From: Ruminococcus sp. | GTDB lineage: Bacteria > Bacillota > Clostridia > Lachnospirales > Lachnospiraceae | DNA: 30,183 bases | Direction: 5' to 3' | Assembly: GCA_020024635.1 (NCBI GenBank) | Contig: JAHHTL010000028.1 | Location: forward strand, 1 to 30,183 | Part shown: piece by piece, positions 15,007 through 21,779 of the stretch | How the letters are laid out: every line of letters starts with the position of its first letter | Numbering within the stretch: position 1 is the stretch's first letter | Position numbers and translations under genes: made by a program | Notes under the pieces: generated by a model | The model's input: only the letters and a program-made list of their open reading frames with translations | Told to the model about the DNA's origin: nothing | The model's database searches: none

Positions 15007-15035
15007 ATTCTACAATGTTTCCGGAATCCTTTCAA
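15007..15035 (-). promoter_or_regulatory. Promoter of the truA-like gene
   Basis: On the minus strand TTGAAA (15035-15030) and TAGAAT (15012-15007) are 17 bp apart, with a leader of about 30 bases. Confidence 0.65.
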
Positions 15036-15079
15036 GAACATTCTCTTTAAGAGGAATAACATAAGATGAATAAGAGCGA

Positions 15080-15108
15080 TTGACGAAGCGGGATTTTTAT
15101 ACTAAACT
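15080..15108 (+). promoter_or_regulatory. Promoter of the SDR gene
   Basis: TTGACG (15080-15085) and TAAACT (15103-15108) lie 17 bp apart, ahead of the gene starting at 15153. Confidence 0.7.
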
Positions 15109-15152
15109 AGGAGTAACAGAAGTGAAAATGTCAAATATTAGGAGGAAAAATT

Positions 15153-15917
15153 ATGGGACGTTTATCAGAAAAAGTAGCGATTATTACTGGAGCTAACTCT
15201 GGAGTTGGTGCAGCAACTGCAAAAATGTTTGCTAAAGAAGGTGCAAAAGTTGTTATAAGTGCCAGACGTGTGGAGCCGTTAGAAGAGGTTGCATCACAAA
15301 TTCGTGAAGCAGGAGGAGAAGTACTTCCGGTTGTTACAGATATTTCCAAATTAGAGGATGTAAAGCGCTTATTACAAAAGACTGTAGAAGCATATGGAAA
15401 AGTAGATATACTGATCAATAATGCCGGAGTATTAGATGAAGGATTAAGACCAATTGATCGTTTTGGAGATGAGGATTTAGATCGCGTCCTTGCTATTAAT
15501 GAAAAAGGAACGATGTATTGCATTCGTGAGATTTCGAATCAGATGAAAGAAAACGGTGGTGGCTCCATTGTAAATGTTGCATCTGTTGCAGGTGTCATGG
15601 GTTGCGGTGGTGCATCTTATGTAGCCTCAAAAGCAGCAATTATTGGAATAACACGTCATACAGCACTTCGATTTGCCGGACAAAATATCCGTTGTAATGC
15701 GATATGCCCAGGCTCCATTGCGACACCTATGGTAGCAAATATGGGACCAGATACGATGGATTCAGAGATGTTTGGAGCTATGTGTAAACATGCAGACATG
15801 AAAGTGCCGATTTGTATGCCAGATGATGTTGCTAATATTCTTACATTCTTTGCTTCAGATGAGTCTCGTGCGATTACAGGTCAGGCAATTGTCAGTGATT
15901 TTGGAAGTACATTGTAA
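15153..15917 (+). CDS. Short-chain dehydrogenase/reductase (classical SDR)
   Basis: This NAD(P)-dependent oxidoreductase of 254 residues has TGANSGVG (residues 12-19) for cofactor binding, NNAG at 89-92, catalytic S144 in NVASVAG and Y156/K160 in the YVASK motif. The residue after the second Rossmann strand (SARR, about 36-39) favours NADP. Substrates in the family include ketoacyl chains, sugars and steroids; a hydroxysteroid activity is possible in gut Clostridia but is not shown by this sequence. GCKH-type C-terminal lid residues (MFGAMCKHADMKVPICMP) are unusual to me. The ATG follows TTAGGAGG. A small thioesterase gene follows at 15985. Confidence 0.92.
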   Translation: MGRLSEKVAIITGANSGVGAATAKMFAKEGAKVVISARRVEPLEEVASQIREAGGEVLPVVTDISKLEDVKRLLQKTVEAYGKVDILINNAGVLDEGLRPIDRFGDEDLDRVLAINEKGTMYCIREISNQMKENGGGSIVNVASVAGVMGCGGASYVASKAAIIGITRHTALRFAGQNIRCNAICPGSIATPMVANMGPDTMDSEMFGAMCKHADMKVPICMPDDVANILTFFASDESRAITGQAIVSDFGSTL

Positions 15918-15984
15918 TTCTAGATAAAAAGAAAACGATGTTTTTGGGCCGATTATAGAAAGAGTGAAAGGAAGAGAAGGACAC

Positions 15985-16458
15985 ATGCCAGAAGAGAAAA
16001 GAATGGAAGATTCACGCGTAGAGACAATGCATGTTGTTAGACCAAATCATTTAAATGCAGCGGGAAGACTATTTGGAGGGATTCTTATGCAATGGATGGA
16101 TGAAGTGGCAGGTTTTGTGGCTAGAAGACATACTTGTGGGAATGTTATTACAGCATCGGTAGACAATCTTCGGTTCATGAAAGGCGCATACCAGGATGAT
16201 TTGATCGTTATTATTGGAAAAGTTATCTATGTGGGAAATACATCTATGGAAGTAAGAGTGGATACTTACAAGGAATCACCAAATGGCATGAGAAGTCCGA
16301 TTAACCGCGCATATTTCACTATGGTATCATTGGATGAAAATGATACTCCAAAGCCAGTTCCGAAACTGATTTTGGAGACAGAACAGCAAAGAGGTGACTG
16401 GCAAGCGGCAGAAAAGCGTAGAAAAATCAGAAAACTAAGAAAAGAGGAAGGATTTTAG
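15985..16458 (+). CDS. Acyl-CoA thioesterase, hotdog fold (YkhA-like)
   Basis: This 157-residue single-hotdog protein has RPNHLNAAGRLFGGILMQWMDEVA near the N-terminus, the pattern of the acyl-CoA hydrolase family, in which the Asn, Gly-Gly and Asp lie at the active site between two subunits. It cleaves acyl-CoA thioesters in the cytosol. ATG 15985 is preferred over GTG 15964 because the extra seven residues would consume the ribosome-binding region (AAAGGAAGAGAAGG). It is 67 bp after the SDR gene and may be cotranscribed. Its stop lies in the loop of a shared terminator. Confidence 0.87.
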   Translation: MPEEKRMEDSRVETMHVVRPNHLNAAGRLFGGILMQWMDEVAGFVARRHTCGNVITASVDNLRFMKGAYQDDLIVIIGKVIYVGNTSMEVRVDTYKESPNGMRSPINRAYFTMVSLDENDTPKPVPKLILETEQQRGDWQAAEKRRKIRKLRKEEGF

Positions 16459-16472
16459 TCCTTCCTCTTTTT
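16440..16472. terminator. Bidirectional terminator containing both stop codons
   Basis: AAAGAGGAAGGA (16441-16452) and TCCTTCCTCTTT (16459-16470) form a perfect stem around TTTTAG. Plus-strand stop TAG (16456-16458) and minus-strand stop TAA (16457-16455) both lie in this loop. Confidence 0.9.
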
Positions 16473-16739
16473 GAATACAGAGCGAACCATATGAATCGTT
16501 TGATCAATTTGTTGTTGTTCTTCTTCGGATTTTCCATCTTTCATAATTTGCATGATCAAGTCGAATTCCTCTTCGGTAAAAGAAATCCCTTTTTTGTTTG
16601 CTGCATGGATCAAAGCCATCATAACAGGAGGAAGTTCGTTGTTTGACTTTCCGGCTGTCTGTGTTGCAGCTATTTTGATCAATTCTAATTTTGCGGGATC
16701 AAGATTTTTCATTGCCGGGTGATTCATCCATTCATTCAT
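16455..16739 (-). CDS. Small acidic/helical hypothetical protein
   Basis: I do not recognise this 94-residue protein. It is predicted helical, with no membrane segment or signal peptide. Features are NLDPAKLELIKIAATQTAGKS near the start, a central PPVMMALIHAANKKGISFTEEEFDLIMQIMK, and a charged tail ending in KKRKD. It overlaps the end of the upstream 146-residue gene by 8 bp and is surely translated with it. The two proteins share P-x-K-(I/L)-E-(V/L) helix-start patterns (DPAKLELI here, SPSKIEVL there), hinting at related helical repeats. Confidence 0.75.
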   Translation of the reverse strand: MNEWMNHPAMKNLDPAKLELIKIAATQTAGKSNNELPPVMMALIHAANKKGISFTEEEFDLIMQIMKDGKSEEEQQQIDQTIHMVRSVFKKRKD

Positions 16740-17172
16740 TTCGATTGTTTCCTTTCATTTCATTCTCAAACATTTCGCTATACATTTCATACATATTTTG
16801 TTGATCAGGTGTCAACATTCCCATCATTATTTCGATGGGAGAGAGGTTTTCTCCAGTTTCCAAAGCAGTTAATAAGGAAGAGAAAGTGTTTAATACTTCG
16901 ATTTTGGAAGGAGAAATATAAGGTTTTAGCGCATTTATAATCTCCGTGTTGGAGGAAGCGGCATAGTTCCAGCCGGTACTAGGTAGAAGATTATTTCTGG
17001 CATTTACAAAAAAACGAACCGTTTCTTTTAATTCAAATATTTTAATAAAAACACCTAAAAACTCTTGCTGGTCTGGAGGGGTATAAGGGAGAAGTAACTT
17101 TAATATTTGAAGGTCAGGTGAGATAACGAGTTCATCAAAAGGTGTCATAGGTTTTGGAGGTGAATGTTCCAT
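16732..17172 (-). CDS. Helical hypothetical protein, partner of the next gene
   Basis: This 146-residue protein is not recognised. It has two similar helical parts, about residues 15-55 (ISPDLQILKLLLPYTPPDQQ) and 85-125 (INALKPYISPSKIEVLNTF), and a C-terminal MGMLTPDQQNMYEMYSEMFENE. No signal peptide or membrane segment is seen. The ATG follows AAGGAG at a good distance. It overlaps its downstream partner by 8 bp, so the pair likely acts together. It lies downstream of the Cys-rich protein gene but beyond that gene's terminator. No confident promoter was found between 17173 and 17244. Confidence 0.78.
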   Translation of the reverse strand: MEHSPPKPMTPFDELVISPDLQILKLLLPYTPPDQQEFLGVFIKIFELKETVRFFVNARNNLLPSTGWNYAASSNTEIINALKPYISPSKIEVLNTFSSLLTALETGENLSPIEIMMGMLTPDQQNMYEMYSEMFENEMKGNNRNE

Positions 17173-17244
17173 AAGAACTCCTTAGTTATAAGGTTGTAAA
17201 TATATATGTATGAAGTTTATAGATTATGAACTGGTAAAAATAGT

Positions 17245-17269
17245 ACCCCAGGCACAAAACACCTGGGGT
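17245..17269 (-). terminator. Terminator of the Cys-rich protein gene
   Basis: ACCCCAGG and CCTGGGGT form an 8-bp stem with a 9-base loop. Read on the minus strand it is followed by ACTATTTTT. Confidence 0.85.
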
Positions 17270-17284
17270 TGACGGGAGTTTAGA

Positions 17285-17518
17285 TTATCTGCAGTCGCAT
17301 GGACCACCAAATCCGCCGCAGCAAAGAAGTAATAAGATTACCCACATACAGTTGTCATTTCCACAACCATTCTTTGGTGTAGCGTATCCGCCACATCCGC
17401 CACAGCATGTGAGAAGCAGAATTAGCCAAAGGCAAGAAGACATACCGGTATTTCCTTTTCCGCCACCACAGTTTGATTCGCAGTTACAGCCACAATGTGT
17501 TGTATTTAATTCACTCAT
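17285..17518 (-). CDS. Cysteine/glycine-rich two-repeat small protein
   Basis: The 77 residues contain 14 cysteines and many glycines. Two copies of a unit occur: CLWLILLLTCCGGCGG and CMWVILLLLCCGGFGG, each a hydrophobic run capped by Cys-Cys-Gly-Gly. The N-terminus has HCGCNCESNC. Such proteins are found in Firmicutes databases under the odd name chorion class high-cysteine protein; function is unknown. The hydrophobic units are short (8-9 residues) for normal membrane crossing, so surface assembly or disulfide cross-linking, as in spore coat layers, is possible. The gene is solitary, with GGAGGTT before the ATG and its own terminator. Confidence 0.85.
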   Translation of the reverse strand: MSELNTTHCGCNCESNCGGGKGNTGMSSCLWLILLLTCCGGCGGYATPKNGCGNDNCMWVILLLLCCGGFGGPCDCR

Positions 17519-17550
17519 GTTAGAACCTCCATATTGGATTGATTACAGTT

Positions 17551-17559
17551 TACTATATG
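17551..17559 (-). promoter_or_regulatory. Possible sporulation sigma (SigK-like) -10 of the Cys-rich gene
   Basis: On the minus strand CATATAGTA fits the CATANNNTA -10 pattern of mother-cell sigma-K, with an AC dinucleotide 16 bp further upstream. A TTGACA-like -35 upstream has no fitting sigma-A -10. The pattern is short, so this is tentative. Confidence 0.3.
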
Positions 17560-17604
17560 TCAGAAAAGGAAAAAGGTGAGAAAAAATATGTCAAGAAAAA
17601 ATAC

Positions 17605-17633
17605 TTGACAGAGTGAAAAGAAATGTGTATGAT
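17605..17633 (+). promoter_or_regulatory. Promoter of the ylxM-ffh-rpsP operon
   Basis: TTGACA (17605-17610) and TATGAT (17628-17633) lie 17 bp apart, almost consensus. The ribosome-binding site of ylxM follows directly, so the leader is very short. Confidence 0.85.
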
Positions 17634-17649
17634 AAGGAAGGTGATTCAA

Positions 17650-18000
17650 ATGAACGAAATTTTAGAGCAGACATTATTATTTGATTTTTATGGTGAACTA
17701 TTGACAGACCATCAGAAAGATATTTACGCACAATTTATGTTGGAAGACTTATCTCTTAGCGAAATTGCACAGGATGCAGGGATTAGTAGACAAGGAGTTC
17801 ATGATCTTGTGAAACGATGTCAGAAAATTTTGGAAGGATATGAAGAAAAACTTCACTTGGTTGAACGTTTTTTATCCATCAAAGAAAAAGTTCATGAGAT
17901 GAACAGAATTTTGGATTCCGGTTTGGAAAACAAAGAAGAACCAGAAGTTATGGTAAGGAAAATCCGCAAGATATCGGATACGATAATGGAGGAGTTATAG
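17650..18000 (+). CDS. ylxM: YlxM-family SRP-associated DNA-binding-like protein
   Basis: This 116-residue UPF0122 protein is almost wholly a sigma-like helix-turn-helix, with DHQKDIYAQFMLEDLSLSEIAQDAGISRQGVHDLVKR. YlxM is encoded next to ffh across Firmicutes and is thought to modulate SRP function. ATG 17650, with AAGGAAGGTGATTC upstream, is the start. The in-frame ATG at 17623 lies within the promoter spacer and cannot be in the mRNA. The stop is one base before the ffh ATG, so the genes are coupled. Confidence 0.93.
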   Translation: MNEILEQTLLFDFYGELLTDHQKDIYAQFMLEDLSLSEIAQDAGISRQGVHDLVKRCQKILEGYEEKLHLVERFLSIKEKVHEMNRILDSGLENKEEPEVMVRKIRKISDTIMEEL

Positions 18001-18001
18001 A

Positions 18002-19351
18002 ATGGCATTTGATAATTTAACGGAAAAACTTCAGAACGTATTTAAGAATCTAAGAAGCAAAGGGCGACTTACGGAAGCAGATGTTAAGATGGCTTTAAGA
18101 GAAGTAAAGTTGGCACTTCTAGAGGCGGATGTAAACTTCAAGGTTGTAAAAGGCTTTATTAAAAGTGTACAGGAACGAGCGGTTGGTCAAGATGTGATGA
18201 ATGGGCTGAATCCTGGACAGATGGTCATAAAGATTGTAAATGAAGAACTTGTGAGCCTTATGGGTTCGGAAACAACGGAAATTAAATTACAACCGGGAAG
18301 TGCTATTACCGTCATTATGATGGCAGGACTTCAGGGAGCTGGTAAGACAACAACAACAGCAAAACTTGCTGGGAAGTTTAAATTAAAAGGAAAAAAACCG
18401 CTGCTTGTTGCGTGTGATGTGTATAGACCTGCAGCAATCAAGCAATTGCAGATCAATGGTGAGAAGCAAGGGGTGGAAGTCTTCTCTATGGGAGACAAAA
18501 ACAGACCGGCGGATATTGCAAAAGCAGCTCTAGAACATGCAAAAAAGAATGGAAATAACCTTGTAATCTTAGATACAGCGGGACGACTTCATGTAGATGA
18601 GGACATGATGGCGGAGCTACAACAGATTAAAGAAGTTGTTGAGGTACATCAGACGATACTGGTTGTAGATGCAATGACGGGTCAGGATGCAGTAAATGTT
18701 GCCAGCAGTTTCAACGAAAAGATTGGAATAGATGGTGTGATCGTTACCAAATTAGATGGCGATACAAGAGGTGGTGCAGCCTTATCAATTAAAGCTGTTA
18801 CCGGAAGACCGATTCTCTATGTTGGTATGGGAGAAAAACTTTCTGATTTAGAACAGTTTTATCCAGATCGAATGGCTTCCCGTATTTTGGGGATGGGAGA
18901 CGTGCTCACGTTGATTGAAAAAGCGGGGGCAGAGATTGATGAAGACAAAGCCAGAGAAATGACTCAGAAGATGAAGAAAGCCCAGTTTGATTTCAATGAT
19001 TATCTCATGAGCATGGAGCAGATGAAGAAAATGGGTGGACTTTCTAGCGTGCTTGGAATGATGCCGGGAATTGGCGCTGGGAAAATGCCGGATTTTGATG
19101 ACGAAGAAAGTGAAAAAAAGATGGCAAGAATGGAAGCAATGATTTATTCCATGACTCCGGAAGAAAGAAGGAATCCAGAGATTTTAAATCCATCAAGAAA
19201 ACATCGAATCGCACAAGGTGCAGGGGTTGATATTTCTGAAGTAAACCGTATGGTAAAGCAGTTCAACGAAGCAAAGAAAATGATGAAAAAGCTTCCAGGA
19301 ATGCTAGGTGGCAAAGGTGGTAAGAAAGGTAGATTTAGACTTCCTTTTTAA
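18002..19351 (+). CDS. ffh: Signal recognition particle protein Ffh (SRP54)
   Basis: Ffh binds signal peptides and 4.5S/6S-type SRP RNA and targets ribosomes to FtsY at the membrane. The 449-residue protein has an N domain, then the GTPase motifs GLQGAGKTTTTAKLA, DVYRPAA, DTAGRLHVD, TKLDGDTRGGAA and GMGEKLSDLE. The methionine-rich M domain runs from about residue 325 (MSMEQMKKMGG, MMPGIGAGKMP) to a Lys/Gly-rich tail. Everything is canonical. It is followed 49 bp later by rpsP. Confidence 0.99.
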   Translation: MAFDNLTEKLQNVFKNLRSKGRLTEADVKMALREVKLALLEADVNFKVVKGFIKSVQERAVGQDVMNGLNPGQMVIKIVNEELVSLMGSETTEIKLQPGSAITVIMMAGLQGAGKTTTTAKLAGKFKLKGKKPLLVACDVYRPAAIKQLQINGEKQGVEVFSMGDKNRPADIAKAALEHAKKNGNNLVILDTAGRLHVDEDMMAELQQIKEVVEVHQTILVVDAMTGQDAVNVASSFNEKIGIDGVIVTKLDGDTRGGAALSIKAVTGRPILYVGMGEKLSDLEQFYPDRMASRILGMGDVLTLIEKAGAEIDEDKAREMTQKMKKAQFDFNDYLMSMEQMKKMGGLSSVLGMMPGIGAGKMPDFDDEESEKKMARMEAMIYSMTPEERRNPEILNPSRKHRIAQGAGVDISEVNRMVKQFNEAKKMMKKLPGMLGGKGGKKGRFRLPF

Positions 19352-19400
19352 CACATAGATAATAACTAAGAAATAAAAATTTTAAGAAGAGGTGAAAGAC

Positions 19401-19646
19401 ATGGCAGTAAAAATGAGATTAAGAAGAATGGGACAGAAAAAAGCTCCTTTCTATAGAATCGTAGTAGCAGATTCAAGATCACCAAGAGATGGTAGATTTA
19501 TCGAAGAAATTGGAACATACGATCCAAACGTAGAGCCAAGCGCAATCAGAGTTGATGAAGAAGCAGCTAAAAAATGGTTAAACAACGGAGCTCAGCCTAC
19601 AGAAGTTGTAGCAAAACTTTTAAAAGAAGCAGGTATTGAAAAATAA
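19401..19646 (+). CDS. rpsP: 30S ribosomal protein S16
   Basis: S16 binds 16S rRNA early in small-subunit assembly. The 81-residue protein has the standard MRLRRMGQKKAPFYRIVVAD start region followed by SPRDGRFIEEIGTYDPN. I chose ATG 19401, 9 bases after the GAGGTG; the in-frame GTG at 19392 lies within that ribosome-binding site. It belongs to the ffh operon. Confidence 0.99.
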   Translation: MAVKMRLRRMGQKKAPFYRIVVADSRSPRDGRFIEEIGTYDPNVEPSAIRVDEEAAKKWLNNGAQPTEVVAKLLKEAGIEK

Positions 19647-19669
19647 GCTGTTCTGCGGAGGTGGCTTAC

Positions 19670-19900
19670 ATGAAAGAATTAGTTGAAGTAATCGCGAAAG
19701 CATTAGTTGACGACCCAGACAGCGTTGTTGTTTCTGAGAAAGAAGATGGCAGAACTACAGTGATTGAAGTCCATGTTGCAGAAAGTGATATGGGAAAAGT
19801 CATTGGAAAACAGGGACGTATCGCAAAGGCAATTCGTTCAGTTGTTAAGGCAGCAGCTGCCAAAGAAGAGAAAAGAGTTGTTGTTGACATTGTGCAATAG
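19670..19900 (+). CDS. khpA: KH-domain RNA-binding protein KhpA
   Basis: This 76-residue single KH-domain protein has the GxxG loop in KVIGKQGRIAKAIR (about residues 43-56). KhpA, usually partnered by KhpB/Jag, binds RNA and affects cell elongation and mRNA regulation in Firmicutes. ATG 19670 follows GGAGG; GTG 19661 falls within that site. It sits between rpsP and rimM as in most Firmicutes. A terminator-like hairpin follows it. Confidence 0.96.
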   Translation: MKELVEVIAKALVDDPDSVVVSEKEDGRTTVIEVHVAESDMGKVIGKQGRIAKAIRSVVKAAAAKEEKRVVVDIVQ

Positions 19901-19911
19901 CAGAAGGAAAA

Positions 19912-19943
19912 GGGGCAGTCTTGTAGACTGTCCCTGTATTTTT
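19912..19943 (+). terminator. Terminator-like hairpin between khpA and rimM
   Basis: GGGGCAGTC and GACTGTCCC pair over nine positions (one G-U) around TTGTA, followed by TGTATTTTTA. It probably lets only part of the transcription continue into rimM-trmD. Confidence 0.75.
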
Positions 19944-19961
19944 ATGAAACAGGAGAAAAAT

Positions 19962-20468
19962 ATGGAACAATACTTACAAGTTGGAGTGATTTCCTCAACA
20001 CATGGAATCAAAGGGGAAGTAAAAGTGTTCCCTACGACAGATGATCCACAGAGGTTTAAAAAGCTAAAAAATGTAATACTTGACACAGGAAAACAACAGA
20101 TTCCTTTAGAGATTCAAGGTGTGAAATTTTTTAAACAATTTGTTATTCTGAAATTTAAGGGAATTGATAATATAAATGATATTGAAATGCACAAGGGAAA
20201 AAGTTTACTTGTTACGAGAGAAGATGCAGTAGAATTAGAAGAAGATGAATATTTTATTGCGGATTTAATCGGTTTGAAGGTTGTTACAGAAGAAGAGGAA
20301 CTTGGGATTCTTACCGATGTAATTGAAACAGGTGCAAACGAAGTGTATGTGGTAGAATCTTCCCAATATGGTGAAATATTAATTCCGGCAATTTATGAAT
20401 GCATTTTGGATGTAAATCTAGATACACAAACTATGAAAGTACATCTTCTAGATGGGCTAATCGATTAA
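19962..20468 (+). CDS. rimM: Ribosome maturation factor RimM
   Basis: RimM helps mature the 30S head by acting near S19 and 16S helix 33. The 168-residue protein shows YLQVGVISSTHGIKGEVKVFPTTDDPQRF, then EDEYFIADLIGLKV, the PRC-barrel start, and GEILIPAIYECILDVNLDTQTMKVHLLDGL at the end. The start ATG 19962 follows AGGAGA. The frame is open far upstream but overlaps khpA and the terminator there. It is followed by trmD 18 bp on. Confidence 0.97.
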   Translation: MEQYLQVGVISSTHGIKGEVKVFPTTDDPQRFKKLKNVILDTGKQQIPLEIQGVKFFKQFVILKFKGIDNINDIEMHKGKSLLVTREDAVELEEDEYFIADLIGLKVVTEEEELGILTDVIETGANEVYVVESSQYGEILIPAIYECILDVNLDTQTMKVHLLDGLID

Positions 20469-20486
20469 AAATAAAGGTGGAAGTTT

Positions 20487-21209
20487 ATGAATTTTCATAT
20501 ATTAACATTATTCCCAGAAATGGTAATGAATGGGTTACTTACAAGTATTACAGGCAGAGCGGTAACAAAGGGGCTTTTATCCATTGAAGCGATAAATATA
20601 AGAGATTATGCCTATAATAAGCATCACAGTGTGGATGACTATCCCTACGGAGGCGGAGCTGGGATGTTAATGCAGGCAGAACCGGTTTATCAGGCCTATG
20701 AATCCGTGAAAAAGAAGATTAATAAAAAACCAAGAGTGGTATATCTGTCTCCACAAGGAGCAACGTTTACCCAACATATGGCAGAAGAATTTGCAAAAGA
20801 GGAAGACTTGGTTCTTTTATGCGGACATTATGAAGGAATTGATGAACGAGTGTTGGAAGAAATTGTGACAGATTATGTATCAATTGGTGATTATGTGTTA
20901 ACGGGAGGAGAACTTCCAGCTATGGTTATGGTAGATACGATCTCTCGGTTAGTGCCAGGGGTTCTTCATAACGATGTGTCGGCAGAGTTTGAATCTTTCC
21001 AAGAGAATCTTTTGGAGTATCCACAATATTCTAGACCCGAAGTGTGGCATGAGAAAAAAGTACCCGAAGTCCTTTTGTCTGGACATCATGCAAAGATTGA
21101 AAAATGGAGAAGAGAACAGTCTGTCATCAGAACCAAACAAAGGCGTCCAGACCTTTTACAAAAGTGCAATTTAACCGAAGAAGAAAAAAAGCTTGTTGAC
21201 AAGATGTAG
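20487..21209 (+). CDS. trmD: tRNA (guanine-N1)-methyltransferase TrmD
   Basis: TrmD methylates G37 of tRNAs next to the anticodon, using SAM bound in a deep trefoil knot. The 240-residue protein has the canonical FHILTLFPEM start, DDYPYGGGAGMLMQ, LLCGHYEGIDERV and the knot region SIGDYVLTGGELPAMVM. Its length and residues are normal. It is coupled to rimM. The rplS promoter begins 8 bp after its stop. Confidence 0.99.
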   Translation: MNFHILTLFPEMVMNGLLTSITGRAVTKGLLSIEAINIRDYAYNKHHSVDDYPYGGGAGMLMQAEPVYQAYESVKKKINKKPRVVYLSPQGATFTQHMAEEFAKEEDLVLLCGHYEGIDERVLEEIVTDYVSIGDYVLTGGELPAMVMVDTISRLVPGVLHNDVSAEFESFQENLLEYPQYSRPEVWHEKKVPEVLLSGHHAKIEKWRREQSVIRTKQRRPDLLQKCNLTEEEKKLVDKM

Positions 21210-21217
21210 AAAAACAC

Positions 21218-21246
21218 TTGAAATACTGGAAAAAATATGTTAAACT
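21218..21246 (+). promoter_or_regulatory. rplS promoter
   Basis: TTGAAA (21218-21223) and TAAACT (21241-21246) lie exactly 17 bp apart, right after trmD. Transcription would start near 21253, giving a leader of about 110 bases. Confidence 0.75.
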
Positions 21247-21252
21247 ACAAAA

Positions 21253-21358
21253 GTTGTGAGAGAAAGAAGGATGGTCCTCTGATGCAAAAATGGATCTACG
21301 GGAAATGATGACCCCGTATGATAGGCATTAAGAACGTCTAAATTATAAGGAGGTCACA
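21253..21358 (+). promoter_or_regulatory. Candidate structured leader of rplS (L19-leader type)
   Basis: The leader is long for a ribosomal protein gene and can fold. TACGGG (around 21297-21302) pairs with CCCGTA (21313-21318), with an outer GATGC (21281-21285)/GCATT (21325-21329) pair, and there is a hairpin in the preceding GGATGGTCC stretch. L19 leaders with autoregulation are known in Firmicutes. I assign this by position and folding potential, not by a proven match. Confidence 0.45.
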
Positions 21359-21361
21359 CAA

Positions 21362-21709
21362 ATGAACGAAATCATCAGAAAAATTGAAGCAGAGCAGTTG
21401 AAGGAAAATGCACCTGAATTTAACGTTGGAGATACTGTTAAAGTTTATGCAAAGATTAAAGAAGGTAATCGTGAAAGAATCCAGGTTTTTGAAGGAACCG
21501 TTTTGAAGAAACAAGGCGGAAGCACAAGAGCTACTTTCACAGTAAGAAAACAGTCTAACGGAGTAGGTGTTGAGAAGACTTGGCCATTACACTCACCAAA
21601 CGTTGAAAATGTAGAAGTTGTTCGTAGAGGTAAAGTAAGAAGAGCAAAACTTAACTACTTAAGAGGACGCGTTGGTAAGAGAGCTAAGGTTAAAGAGTTA
21701 GTAAAATAA
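21362..21709 (+). CDS. rplS: 50S ribosomal protein L19
   Basis: L19 sits at the 30S-50S interface. The 115-residue protein has FNVGDTVKVYAKIKEGNRERIQVFEG split across its N-terminal half, VRKQSNGVGVEKTWPLHSPNV and a basic tail RRGKVRRAKLNYLRGRVGKRAKV. The ATG follows AAGGAGGT. It has its own promoter and leader upstream and a terminator right after. Confidence 0.99.
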   Translation: MNEIIRKIEAEQLKENAPEFNVGDTVKVYAKIKEGNRERIQVFEGTVLKKQGGSTRATFTVRKQSNGVGVEKTWPLHSPNVENVEVVRRGKVRRAKLNYLRGRVGKRAKVKELVK

Positions 21710-21716
21710 TGACTTT

Positions 21717-21752
21717 AAGAGGGACAAGTACAGTATGTATGTTGTCCCTTTT
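21717..21752 (+). terminator. rplS terminator
   Basis: AAGAGGGACAA (21717-21727) and TTGTCCCTTTT (21742-21752) form an 11-bp stem (one G-U) with a 14-base loop. The T-run is part of the stem end, so the downstream secretion genes may be reached by readthrough. Confidence 0.75.
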
Positions 21753-21779
21753 CCATTATAGAACAGTGAGAGGTAAACT

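Noticed and set aside
17352..17579. Plus-strand open frame opposite the Cys-rich gene
   Set aside because: It is the shadow of the minus-strand Cys/Gly-rich gene, which has a ribosome-binding site and terminator; the plus frame has neither.
17623..17649. Earlier ATG for ylxM
   Set aside because: It lies inside the spacer between the -35 and -10 of the promoter, so it cannot be in the mRNA.
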